DNA from: CAZIDL01 sp964537825
Lineage (GTDB): Bacteria; Bacteroidota; Bacteroidia; Flavobacteriales_D; CAYVSK01
DNA length: 18,172 bases
NCBI GenBank assembly: GCA_964537825.1
Contig: CAZIDL010000053.1
Coordinates: forward strand, 1 to 18,172
Reading direction: 5' to 3'
The stretch's first letter is position 1, and every line of letters begins with the position of its first letter. Below the pieces are notes generated by a model. That model ran no database searches. It was not told where the DNA came from and worked only from the letters and a program-made list of their open reading frames with translations. This document shows, piece after piece, positions 1 through 6,377 of the stretch. Both the position numbers and the translations under genes were made by a program.

Positions 1-233
1 TCCCGGTCCGTCTTTCCGGAGAAAAGAGCCAGCTCGTATTCGAAGCGTCCCATCGCGACCCGGGAGCAAAATTGCACTGGCATTTGGACGAACGTTACCT
101 TGGAAGCACTGGGTCGCCCCACAGGATGGCCTTCAAGGTAAAGGCAGGGGATCACGTGATCACCGTAATGGACGGAAGCGGGAACAGTATCCGCCACCGC
201 TTTGAAGTGATGACGCGAGAAAGTCGTTCCTAA
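1..233 (+). CDS. pbpC: Penicillin-binding protein 1C, C-terminal fragment
   Basis: Only the last 76 codons are in the window; the reading frame starts at base 3 and ends with TAA at 231-233. The visible protein is a beta-rich tail with the pattern HWHLDERYLG, then GDHVITVMDGSGN, then a final RFEV strand. This matches the C-terminal domain (BiPBP_C type) found at the end of penicillin-binding protein 1C, a bifunctional peptidoglycan transglycosylase and transpeptidase. The catalytic domains lie outside the window, so the name rests on the tail alone. The domain is known to follow the transpeptidase domain and is thought to modulate it or bind other envelope factors. The next gene is convergent and ends about 40 bases downstream. 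Confidence 0.75.
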   Translation, partial: PVRLSGEKSQLVFEASHRDPGAKLHWHLDERYLGSTGSPHRMAFKVKAGDHVITVMDGSGNSIRHRFEVMTRESRS

Positions 234-235
234 CC

Positions 236-260
236 TATCAGATCAGTGACCTGATATCAG
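236..260. repeat. Small palindromic repeat between convergent genes
   Basis: TATCAG at 236-241 is repeated inverted as CTGATA at 251-256, and CTGATATCAG at 251-260 is itself a perfect 10-base palindrome. It fills the 40-base gap between the pbpC stop and the stop of the lipoprotein on the other strand. There is no T-tract, so it is a weak candidate for a bidirectional terminator at most. Confidence 0.3.
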
Positions 261-273
261 AACATCTGAAGCC

Positions 274-1374
274 TTAGCTCGATGGTGCCTCTCCTAAACG
301 GAGCAAGAAAGGCTCACGACTCCCTTCTCCATCTCCTTTCAAACGGAGGGTAAGAAAGTACTCTTTATCTTTTTCCACCTCGAAATGCCCAGGAAGGGTC
401 TGCCATTCGGTGACATTCCGGTTGGATATGGCCCCCTGGACCAATTGCACCTGTGGGGTCATTCCTTTCGCTCCTTTTACCGAGATCCTCAACGTTCGCG
501 AACGTTCAGGGGTGAAGCGGAAAAGGTCGCGATCGCTTTGGGGGAATAAAGCGATCCTGACCGTATCGTTCGAAGCGATAGGATGGGCATCACGTCGACG
601 CGCATTGGGCTCCGTACTGTCCATCTGAGCCACGAATTCAAGCTTCCAGTCCACGCTCTCCTTGCTCCAAGCGTCGTTGTGATCATCACCGACCTCGACG
701 TAATAGCTTCCGGTCTCATTGACCGATGCACCAGCGGGCATTAAGCGATAACCACTGATCGGCAAAAGACCTCCATCATCTCCCTTCTTCAGAAAGCGGA
801 CCTCAGAATTAACGGAATCAAGGGTTTCCAAAGCACGAGCATAAAGATACCCGGTACTGTCCACTTCCACCTTGAACAGGTCGCGATCCCCCATCGGGAT
901 CACGTAAGAACTCAGCTTCTTCCCGGTCTCGAGCGATCCAACCTGCGGTAAGCTATCGTTGGGCTCGTGGGGGTCCATTTCCTCTAAATAGCGCGCCGTC
1001 AAAGAGAAAGACTTCTTTGATCGGATGGTCTCATCCGCATTGTGCACGCTGAAATATAGCGTATCCCCTTCCAAACGGTCTGCTGCAGGAAGTTTATGCA
1101 CATCCCCTTCCCTGCCTTCGAAGCGTACCCTCGGGGAAAGCTCTTGAGGGACGTTCTTTGCATTCACTTCCACGTAGCCCTTTTCAGAAGGAGCTATGGC
1201 ATACCAATCCTGATCGCCTGCGGAGTCGATCTTCATCTTGATAGCCTTACCGCTCTTCAGCATGCCAGCATTCGACTTGCTATCGTTGGGCTCACCAACC
1301 CCTGACCCCCCGCAAGCGGTTAGAAGCAGGAGCAGCAGAACGATGGCATCATTAATACGAAAGGGACGGATCAT
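274..1374 (-). CDS. Lipoprotein with three PPC-like repeats
   Basis: This is a predicted lipoprotein of 366 residues with no assigned function. The start chosen (ATG at 1374) gives a clean lipoprotein signal: basic N-terminus, a run of leucines, then LTAC with the lipidated cysteine at residue 21 followed by GGSG. Three tandem units follow, beginning at about residues 28, 137 and 255. Each opens with EPN(D/A) and continues about 25 residues later with GD-x-D-(W/L)-(Y/F) or SDRDLF. That is the pattern of bacterial pre-peptidase C-terminal (PPC) beta-sandwich domains, usually appended to secreted enzymes; here they appear to make up the whole protein. It is the last gene of a minus-strand unit behind the glycosyltransferase. 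A longer in-frame start at 1443 overlaps the upstream stop as ATGA, but would put 23 residues before the signal peptide. Confidence 0.8.
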   Translation of the reverse strand: MIRPFRINDAIVLLLLLLTACGGSGVGEPNDSKSNAGMLKSGKAIKMKIDSAGDQDWYAIAPSEKGYVEVNAKNVPQELSPRVRFEGREGDVHKLPAADRLEGDTLYFSVHNADETIRSKKSFSLTARYLEEMDPHEPNDSLPQVGSLETGKKLSSYVIPMGDRDLFKVEVDSTGYLYARALETLDSVNSEVRFLKKGDDGGLLPISGYRLMPAGASVNETGSYYVEVGDDHNDAWSKESVDWKLEFVAQMDSTEPNARRRDAHPIASNDTVRIALFPQSDRDLFRFTPERSRTLRISVKGAKGMTPQVQLVQGAISNRNVTEWQTLPGHFEVEKDKEYFLTLRLKGDGEGSREPFLLRLGEAPSS

Positions 1375-1439
1375 GATCGAAGCATTTTTTTCTACCGGGC
1401 GAAGATAGGTCAACCACAGGAGCTCAGAAAAAAGGAGGA

Positions 1440-2441
1440 TCATCCGATCGTTCCACCTTCCATGCCGGGAAAACGGAAGGCCCGCTGCACCTTGTAGCTA
1501 TTGCGTTCGCTGCTGTTCCGGGAGATCATTTCGGCGAGGAAGCCGGTGAGAAAGAGCTGGGTTCCGAGGATCATTGCCGTCAAAGCGATGTAAAAGGTGG
1601 GGCGGTCCGTCACGAGGCGTGCATCGATGCTATGGGAAAGGTAATAAAGCTTCATGCTACCGAGATAGACCGCACCCATAAAGCCGAGGATGAACATGAG
1701 GGTCCCCAGTCCCCCGAAAAAGTGCATCGGTTTCTTGGAGAAACGTCCCACGAAGGTGATCGTAGCGAGATCGAGGAATCCATTGATGAAGCGTTCCATG
1801 CCGAACTTGGTGCTCCCGTAACGGCGCGCATGATGCTGGACCACCTTCTCCCCGATCCTGGAAAAACCTTCGCGTTTCGCGATCACCGGGATGTAGCGGT
1901 GCATTTCCCCATAGACCTCGATGTTCCTCACCACTTGGCTTCGGTAGACCTTTAGACCGCAGTTGAAATCGTGCAGATGGACGCCGGACATTTTTCGGGT
2001 CGCCCAATTGAAAAGCTTCGTGGGAAGGGTTTTAGAAAGAGGATCATGGCGTTTCTTTTTCCAGCCGGATATCAGATCGTAAGCCCCCTCCTCGAGCATT
2101 CGCACCATCGGAGGAACCTCTTCCGGCGAATCCTGAAGGTCGGCATCCATGGTGACCACTACCGACCCGGAAGCCAGGAGAAAACCCGTGTTCAGCCCAG
2201 CCGATTTCCCATTGTTCCGACGGAAACGTACGGCGTGTATATGGGGATCCGCAGCCCCGGCGGATTCGATCCGCTCCCAGGAATCATCGTCGCTCCCATC
2301 ATCCACGAACACGACCTCATAACTGAAGCCTTCGCGTTCCATGACCGAGCGGATCCATTCGGTGAGTTCCGGGATCGAATCCGCCTCGTTATAGAGCGGG
2401 ATAACGAAAGAGATGTAAGGAGCTTCATTCCCTTCATTCAT
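1440..2441 (-). CDS. Family 2 glycosyltransferase, polyprenol-phosphate type
   Basis: This is a 333-residue membrane-anchored glycosyltransferase. The N-terminal GT-A fold shows VIPLYNEAD (about residues 13-21), VDDGSDD (46-52) and the metal/nucleotide-sugar motif MDADLQD with Asp99 and Asp101. The later segment with NCGLKVYRSQ and RRYGSTKFG is typical of the DPM1/GtrB/ArnC branch, which moves a sugar from a nucleotide donor to polyprenyl phosphate at the inner membrane. Two hydrophobic segments near residues 240-265 and 280-308 would anchor it. Donor and acceptor cannot be read from sequence. Its start overlaps the stop of the DUF4199 gene by 8 bases and its stop overlaps a possible start of the lipoprotein gene, so the three genes are probably translated in a coupled way. 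It could decorate lipid carriers for envelope glycans or protein glycosylation; that is inference. Confidence 0.88.
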   Translation of the reverse strand: MNEGNEAPYISFVIPLYNEADSIPELTEWIRSVMEREGFSYEVVFVDDGSDDDSWERIESAGAADPHIHAVRFRRNNGKSAGLNTGFLLASGSVVVTMDADLQDSPEEVPPMVRMLEEGAYDLISGWKKKRHDPLSKTLPTKLFNWATRKMSGVHLHDFNCGLKVYRSQVVRNIEVYGEMHRYIPVIAKREGFSRIGEKVVQHHARRYGSTKFGMERFINGFLDLATITFVGRFSKKPMHFFGGLGTLMFILGFMGAVYLGSMKLYYLSHSIDARLVTDRPTFYIALTAMILGTQLFLTGFLAEMISRNSSERNSYKVQRAFRFPGMEGGTIG

Positions 2442-2958
2442 GAGCAGGGGAGCGTTTCAGTACTGCAGCGATGATCAGTGAGGCGATGAAATGAAGCAAG
2501 GTATATGAAAAGAAACTGCTGACCGCGAACCAAGCGGGTGTGAAAAAGGAACGGTAAAAGCTCATCATCGTTTCAAGTTGCTCTTCCTCCAGATCTTGTT
2601 CTTTGAGCATATCCTCGGTCTTTACGAGCATTTCACTGATCACATCCTCCCCGAACAACTTCAGATATACGTAGATATAGATCCCCATGATGACGGCCGC
2701 AAAGAGCCCGATCAAAGTTCCGGCACCAAGTCCCTGCCCGTAACTGAGCGTCCCGTCACGGTCCTCGTCGCGGTACATTCTCACAAAATAGCCCAAAAGC
2801 CCGATCCCCAGGAGGGTCACGATCCATCCACTGATCCCTCCGCTCTGAAAGCCTAAAAGGGCCGTACGAAGACCGCTGGCAACAGCCAGGATCAAACCGA
2901 GATAAGCCCCGTACTCGAGGCTTGGGTAGAGCGGGCCGCTCTTGTTGCTGTTCTCCAT
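2434..2958 (-). CDS. DUF4199 family membrane protein
   Basis: This 174-residue integral membrane protein has about four hydrophobic segments, near residues 16-36, 44-62, 75-100 and 137-165. A charged, probably helical loop (KTEDMLKEQDLEEEQLET) lies before the last one. The arrangement, including a segment like YRDEDRDGTLSYGQGLGAG after the second helix, matches the DUF4199 family, which is common in Bacteroidota and has no known function. DUF4199 genes are often found directly upstream of a GT2 glycosyltransferase, as here, where the two overlap by 8 bases. It is the first gene of the minus-strand unit, with a promoter element only about 17 bases upstream of the start. A helper role for the glycosyltransferase is suggested by location only. 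Confidence 0.8.
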   Translation of the reverse strand: MENSNKSGPLYPSLEYGAYLGLILAVASGLRTALLGFQSGGISGWIVTLLGIGLLGYFVRMYRDEDRDGTLSYGQGLGAGTLIGLFAAVIMGIYIYVYLKLFGEDVISEMLVKTEDMLKEQDLEEEQLETMMSFYRSFFTPAWFAVSSFFSYTLLHFIASLIIAAVLKRSPAHE

Positions 2959-2974
2959 CCCAATAGCTTTTCAG

Positions 2975-2982
2975 CAAATATA
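2975..2982 (-). promoter_or_regulatory. Bacteroidota -7 promoter element for the DUF4199-GT2-lipoprotein unit
   Basis: On the minus strand this reads TATATTTG, an exact match to the TAnnTTTG -7 element used by the Bacteroidota primary sigma factor. Transcription would start about ten bases before the ATG at 2958. No clear -33 TTG was seen at the usual distance, so the call rests on the -7 match and its location. Confidence 0.55.
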
Positions 2983-3028
2983 CAGAGTCCCGGGAACGGA
3001 TCGGGGAGGAGATCTTTGAGCTCCCTCC

Positions 3029-3058
3029 TTGACGGTCTTCTCCGATCTTATACATTTG
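3029..3058 (+). promoter_or_regulatory. Complete Bacteroidota-type promoter of the SRP RNA gene
   Basis: TTG at 3029-3031 (-33 type) is followed, after a 19-base spacer, by TACATTTG at 3051-3058, an exact TAnnTTTG -7 element. The expected start point, about 6-7 bases further on, falls at the first base of the SRP RNA closing stem (near 3065). Promoter and RNA predictions therefore support each other. Confidence 0.75.
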
Positions 3059-3064
3059 TGCCCA

Positions 3065-3168
3065 GGGCAAGTCTTATACGACCAGCTCCTGCTGAATCCC
3101 CCCAGGCCCGGAAGGGAGCAAGGGTAAGGCGGTTGAGCGGTGCGATATAAGTAGCTTGCCCTTTTTTT
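3065..3168 (+). ncRNA. ffs: Bacterial small SRP RNA (4.5S type) with terminator
   Basis: This is the RNA part of the signal recognition particle, which binds Ffh and directs nascent membrane proteins to FtsY at the inner membrane. The apical part carries the conserved GGAA tetraloop at 3110-3113, flanked by CCAGGCCC on the left and GGGAGCAAGG on the right, the Ffh-binding region. The molecule is closed by GGGCAAG (3065-3071) pairing with CTTGCCC (3155-3161), extended by CTTATA (3073-3078) with TATAAG (3146-3151). Seven T residues (3162-3168) follow the closing stem directly, so it also serves as an intrinsic terminator. The length of about 97-104 bases fits the small type without an Alu domain. 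Ends are set from the stem and the promoter, and could be off by a few bases. Confidence 0.92.
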
Positions 3169-3170
3169 AT

Positions 3171-3192
3171 CCCCCTCATTGGATGAAGGGGG
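3171..3192 (+). terminator. Second hairpin behind the SRP RNA terminator
   Basis: CCCCCTCAT at 3171-3179 pairs with ATGAAGGGGG at 3183-3192 with one bulged A and a three-base loop. It follows the T-tract of the SRP RNA and is itself followed by a pyrimidine-rich stretch. It may act as a back-up terminator or protect the 3' end. Confidence 0.4.
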
Positions 3193-3215
3193 CCTTCTTC
3201 GTTCCTCCGATCTTT

Positions 3216-3223
3216 TAGCTTTG
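3216..3223 (+). promoter_or_regulatory. Bacteroidota -7 promoter element for the SDR gene
   Basis: TAGCTTTG is an exact TAnnTTTG match 21 bases before the ATG at 3244. It predicts a leader of about 14 bases. No convincing -33 element was seen. Confidence 0.5.
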
Positions 3224-3243
3224 ACTCCTCTTCAAAGGACGCG

Positions 3244-4062
3244 ATGGGAAAAGTGATCCTGATAACCGGGGCCTCTTCAGGCATTGGACGTTCCATTGCG
3301 GAACGGGCTCTTCAGAACGGTCATAGAGTTTATGGGGGAGGGCGGAGCTTCAGTGATGGAACAAAGGAAAGCTCCGGGCTTCTACAGCTCCAGATGGATG
3401 TCACGCGTGAGGATTCCGTTCAGGCGTCCATCCACAAGATCCTGGAACGCGAGGGACGGATCCATTGCCTTATCAACTGCGCTGGGATCGGCCTCACAGG
3501 GCCGCTCGAAGAAACGCCGATCGAAGAGGCCAGGTCCGTTTTTGAGACCAACTTCTTCGGAGCCCTTCGAACGATACAGGCTGTCTTGCCATCCATGCGT
3601 GCCAATGGCGAAGGCAAGATCATCAACATCGGCTCGATAGGGGGACAGATCCCCCTTCCTTTCCGCGGGATCTACGGGTCCAGTAAAGCCGCTCTAGAGG
3701 CCATGAGCTATTCGCTGAGCATGGAGGTACGCTCGTTCGGTATCGATATTTACAGCATCCACCCGGGAGATTTTTCCACCAACATCAACAAGAATCGCAA
3801 AGTCCTACCGCTCGGAGCGGACTCCCCATACCGATCCTTGAGCGATAAAGCCCAAAAGGTCATCGAAGATGAGGTCGATAAAGGGAGCGATCCCGCCATC
3901 ATCGCTGAATTGGTCGAAAAGATCCTGGACGGGAAGAAAAAGCGCGGCCACTATCGAGCTGGGAAAGCCGTCCAGAAGATCATCCCTTTCCTCCGTAAGA
4001 TCCTACCCGGAGGCTTCTTCGAGCGCCAAGTGATGCGTTTTTACGACATCTACGAAAGCTGA
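3244..4062 (+). CDS. Short-chain dehydrogenase/reductase (SDR) family oxidoreductase
   Basis: This 272-residue soluble NAD(P)-dependent oxidoreductase is of the classical SDR type. The Rossmann cofactor motif TGASSGIG is at residues 8-15 and NCAG, a variant of the NNAG motif, at about 78-81. The catalytic set is Asn103, Ser131, Tyr144 and Lys148 (YGSSK). Arg34 at the end of strand 2 (GGGR) suggests a preference for NADP(H). The segment after the active site (HPGDFSTN) and the basic C-terminal tail (about residues 222-260) resemble SDRs that act on lipids, sterols or retinoids, but the substrate cannot be read from sequence. The gene stands alone, with its own promoter element upstream and another before the next gene. 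Confidence 0.88.
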   Translation: MGKVILITGASSGIGRSIAERALQNGHRVYGGGRSFSDGTKESSGLLQLQMDVTREDSVQASIHKILEREGRIHCLINCAGIGLTGPLEETPIEEARSVFETNFFGALRTIQAVLPSMRANGEGKIINIGSIGGQIPLPFRGIYGSSKAALEAMSYSLSMEVRSFGIDIYSIHPGDFSTNINKNRKVLPLGADSPYRSLSDKAQKVIEDEVDKGSDPAIIAELVEKILDGKKKRGHYRAGKAVQKIIPFLRKILPGGFFERQVMRFYDIYES

Positions 4063-4095
4063 TCGCCCTTACGCCATCCCCCACCCTTTATTGTC

Positions 4096-4103
4096 TAAAT
4101 TTG
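4096..4103 (+). promoter_or_regulatory. Bacteroidota -7 promoter element for the transaldolase-yciO operon
   Basis: TAAATTTG is an exact TAnnTTTG match, predicting a start near 4110 and a leader of about 40 bases that contains an A-rich stretch just before the ATG at 4150. The -33 region has no clear TTG. Confidence 0.5.
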
Positions 4104-4149
4104 TTCCACAAGAGAACGGTCAAGAACCGATAAAAAAAACCCCGCAAGC

Positions 4150-4806
4150 ATGAACTTCTTCATCGATACAGCCGACCTCGACCAGATCAAGGAAGCCCAC
4201 GAAATGGGCATCCTGGACGGAGTGACCACCAATCCCTCTTTGATGGCCAAGGTGGGTGTAACCGGAGAAAGCAATATTCATCAACGCTACATCGACATCT
4301 GTGAAACGGTGAACGGCGATGTGAGCGCTGAGGTGATCTCAACGGATCTGGACGGCATCATGAAAGAAGCAGAAGTACTCCACGAACTACACAAGAACAT
4401 CGTGGTCAAAGTGCCGATGATCGAGGACGGGGTGAAAGCCCTTAAGCAACTATCAGCCAAAGGGATCCGAACGAACTGCACGCTCGTGTTCAGCCCCGGA
4501 CAGGCCCTCCTGGCGGCTAAAGCAGGAGCGGATTATGTATCTCCTTTCATCGGGCGAGTGGACGACGTTTCGAACGACGGACTGGCCCTCATTCAGGAGA
4601 TCCGCGACATCTTCGACAATTATATGTTCGAGACCCGGATCCTTGCGGCTTCCATCCGACATCCAATGCACATCGTGGAATGCGCAAAGATCGGGGCTGA
4701 CGTGGTCACCTGTCCGCTGGAACCTATCAAGAAATTACTGGACCATCCCCTAACGGACAACGGCCTGGAGAAATTCCTCGCCGATCACCGGAAGGCCAAT
4801 CAATAA
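4150..4806 (+). CDS. tal: Transaldolase, short TalC/FSA-like type
   Basis: This 218-residue TIM-barrel aldolase belongs to the short transaldolase/fructose-6-phosphate aldolase subfamily. DTADL is at residues 6-10, TTNPSL at 26-31, and the Schiff-base lysine is Lys87 in VVKVPM. Two positions separate true transaldolases from fructose-6-phosphate aldolases: here Glu61 (SAEV) and Phe133 (SPFIGRVDD) are of the transaldolase kind, whereas E. coli FsaA has Gln (FAQVM) and Tyr (APYVNRID), as I recall its sequence. The likely reaction is therefore transfer of a dihydroxyacetone unit from sedoheptulose 7-phosphate to glyceraldehyde 3-phosphate in the cytoplasmic non-oxidative pentose phosphate pathway. 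Proteins of this size are often labelled fructose-6-phosphate aldolase automatically. The yciO gene starts four bases after the stop, so the two form an operon. Confidence 0.88.
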   Translation: MNFFIDTADLDQIKEAHEMGILDGVTTNPSLMAKVGVTGESNIHQRYIDICETVNGDVSAEVISTDLDGIMKEAEVLHELHKNIVVKVPMIEDGVKALKQLSAKGIRTNCTLVFSPGQALLAAKAGADYVSPFIGRVDDVSNDGLALIQEIRDIFDNYMFETRILAASIRHPMHIVECAKIGADVVTCPLEPIKKLLDHPLTDNGLEKFLADHRKANQ

Positions 4807-4810
4807 GACC

Positions 4811-5431
4811 ATGCTCCTCAACATCGATCCGCAGCATCCGAGCACAGCTAAGATGAAGAAAGTGGAGGATTGTTTGCGCGATGGTGGTATCGTGATCTAC
4901 CCCACGGACACCGTCTATTCCATCGGATGCAACCTCTACGATCAGGAGGCCATGAAAAAAGTGGCCCGCATCAAAGGGATCAAGCCGGAGAAGTCCGAGT
5001 TCTCCATCATCTTCGATGATCTGAGCCGCCTTTCGGATCATACCAAACCGATCGACAATCCGAATTTTAAACTCCTGAAAAAAGCCCTTCCCGGCCCTTT
5101 CACCTTTATCTTGAAAGGGAACTCCAAGCTGCCGAAGCTCTTCTTCAACAAGCGACGTACGGTCGGTATCCGGATACCGGACCATGCTGTTCCCCGGCAG
5201 ATGGTCAGCGACCTTGGCGGTCCCATCATCAGTAGCTCGGTGCATGACGAAGACGCCTTGATCGATCATAGCCCGGATCCTGAAGCCATCCACGAACGTT
5301 TCGGAAAAGAAGTGGATATCGTGATCAACGGGGGGCTTGGAAATACGACGGGTTCAACAGTAGTGGACCTGAGCGATGGAGAACCCCAGGTGATCCGGCA
5401 GGGAGGTGGGGACCTCGAACCCCTCCTATGA
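4811..5431 (+). CDS. yciO: YciO-type YrdC/Sua5 superfamily protein
   Basis: This 206-residue protein belongs to the Sua5/YrdC/YciO superfamily, whose best known members make threonylcarbamoyl-AMP for the t6A modification of tRNA. Recognisable parts are IVIYPTDTVYSIGC (about residues 27-40), LPGPFTFILKG, RTVGIRIPDH and a C-terminal VVDLSDGEPQVIRQGGGD. Length and order follow E. coli YciO almost throughout. In TsaC/Sua5 a K-x-R motif after the YPTDT segment helps bind the carboxylated threonine; the matching stretch here reads RIKGIKPEK, with Ile where Arg is expected, as in YciO. So it may not be the main t6A enzyme, and the exact role of YciO is uncertain. It is translated from the transaldolase transcript, and its stop overlaps the convergent downstream gene by 6 bases. 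Confidence 0.85.
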   Translation: MLLNIDPQHPSTAKMKKVEDCLRDGGIVIYPTDTVYSIGCNLYDQEAMKKVARIKGIKPEKSEFSIIFDDLSRLSDHTKPIDNPNFKLLKKALPGPFTFILKGNSKLPKLFFNKRRTVGIRIPDHAVPRQMVSDLGGPIISSSVHDEDALIDHSPDPEAIHERFGKEVDIVINGGLGNTTGSTVVDLSDGEPQVIRQGGGDLEPLL

Positions 5432-6175
5432 GCCTTTTCGCTCCATAAGCCCTGAATTCCGGAGGACCGAGACGATCCCCAAAAAGGCGATCAAAACACC
5501 CGCCAGGTAGATCCTAAGGTCGAAATCCTGCGGCACGTAGTCTCCACTAACCTCCATTAACTTCTCCTGAGAAAAGGTGAAGAGCGCCCCAAGGGAATGA
5601 TCCTGTAACACGTATTGCGCATGGTCCAATACGAAAGAGAAAATGATGATAAGGGCACCGCCGATCATCATCCCCCACTCCTTGCCATTCACCCTGAACC
5701 AGGGGTCACGATCGCGCGCGAAGAGAATGATCAGAGCGAGCAGGATAAGGCCGAGGGACACTAAGACCGGTCCATAGACCGGACCGAACCAGGGAACCGG
5801 AAGAAGGAACAGAACATCCCAGGTAGCAAAAGAAGGAGGCCAATCGAGGATCAGCCAAAGACCGAGGTAATACACGAGATCCCAGATCCCGAAACAAAAG
5901 ATGAACCATGCAAAGCGTTCGAGGGCAGTGCGAGCGAGCATGCCCCCCGCGCTCAAGAGCATGACGATGGTTGATAGTTCCCGTAACAATTCCGTGGCCA
6001 CTACCTCTTCCCCCATGGGGACCATGGGGAAATCAAAGCCTTCCGGGTAATAAAGCTTACGCAGATAGATCACTACGGCAGCTTCAAGGAAACCCATGGC
6101 AATGCTGAACAGGCCGGCCCAATAAAAACGCGAGCGGACCGGAAGCATGGGCTCGAAACGGGGATCGCGGCTCAT
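5426..6175 (-). CDS. Uncharacterised polytopic membrane protein
   Basis: This predicted inner-membrane protein of 249 residues has about six or seven hydrophobic segments, near residues 17-38, 66-82, 87-110, 119-153 (probably two), 166-188 and 221-238. Motifs that look conserved are GFLEAAVVIYLRKLYYPEGF after the first helix, FGIWDLVYY, WPPSFATWDVLFLLPVPWFGP, and an acidic-histidine stretch VLDHAQYVLQDH. I have the impression of similar unnamed proteins in other bacteria but cannot give a family name or function. The ATG at 6175 is preferred; a TTG two codons earlier and an ATG at 6148 are alternatives. The gene is convergent with yciO, the last 6 bases overlap, and there is no terminator between them. 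Confidence 0.75.
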   Translation of the reverse strand: MSRDPRFEPMLPVRSRFYWAGLFSIAMGFLEAAVVIYLRKLYYPEGFDFPMVPMGEEVVATELLRELSTIVMLLSAGGMLARTALERFAWFIFCFGIWDLVYYLGLWLILDWPPSFATWDVLFLLPVPWFGPVYGPVLVSLGLILLALIILFARDRDPWFRVNGKEWGMMIGGALIIIFSFVLDHAQYVLQDHSLGALFTFSQEKLMEVSGDYVPQDFDLRIYLAGVLIAFLGIVSVLRNSGLMERKGS

Positions 6176-6278
6176 GAGCAAAGATCTTACTACTCGAATT
6201 TGCTGACCATAGGTTCTTTTTGACAGTACTTTATCAAGCGATCATGCCATTTTGACATCAACAACTTCCTGATGATGA

Positions 6279-6286
6279 AATTTTGG
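6279..6286 (+). promoter_or_regulatory. Possible -7 promoter element for hsp20
   Basis: AAATTTTG differs from TAnnTTTG at one base. It would start transcription near 6293 and give a leader of about 75 bases that includes the whole inverted repeat at 6324-6377. A TTTTG lies upstream at 6251-6255, but the 23-base spacing is longer than usual, so this is a weak call. Confidence 0.3.
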
Positions 6287-6323
6287 CACCGAAATGGGAT
6301 CGGCATTTGGATTGCTCTTCATA

Positions 6324-6377
6324 GAGTGCCATTAAAAAGAATCGTCGAACCAAAAAAATCAATTCGTTATGGCACTC
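6324..6377 (+). promoter_or_regulatory. Inverted repeat pairing with the hsp20 start codon (candidate RNA thermometer)
   Basis: GAGTGCCAT at 6324-6332 is the exact reverse complement of ATGGCACTC at 6369-6377, which is the start codon plus codons 2 and 3 of hsp20. In the mRNA this is a nine-pair stem that hides the initiation codon. Inside it, GAAT (6339-6342) can pair with ATTC (6362-6365), leaving a large A-rich loop. Start-site-blocking hairpins that melt with heat (ROSE and fourU elements) are known for small heat-shock genes in other bacteria; this one resembles neither by sequence. An upstream TGGCAC at 6285-6290 could pair with GTGCCA at 6326-6331 instead and free the start codon. Function is inferred from structure and context only. 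Confidence 0.4.

Noticed and set aside
4150..4806. Label fructose-6-phosphate aldolase (fsa)
   Set aside because: Glu61 and Phe133 are the transaldolase-type residues, so the aldolase name was not used.
4727..5293. Minus-strand open frame of 188 codons opposite yciO
   Set aside because: It overlaps the well-supported transaldolase and yciO genes and its translation shows no recognisable domain; it looks like a codon-bias shadow.
6306..6377. CIRCE/HrcA operator upstream of hsp20, suggested by GAGTGC and GCACTC
   Set aside because: CIRCE has GCACTC first, then nine bases, then GAGTGC. Here the order is reversed and the arms are 36 bases apart, and the left half-site expected at 6306-6314 is absent.
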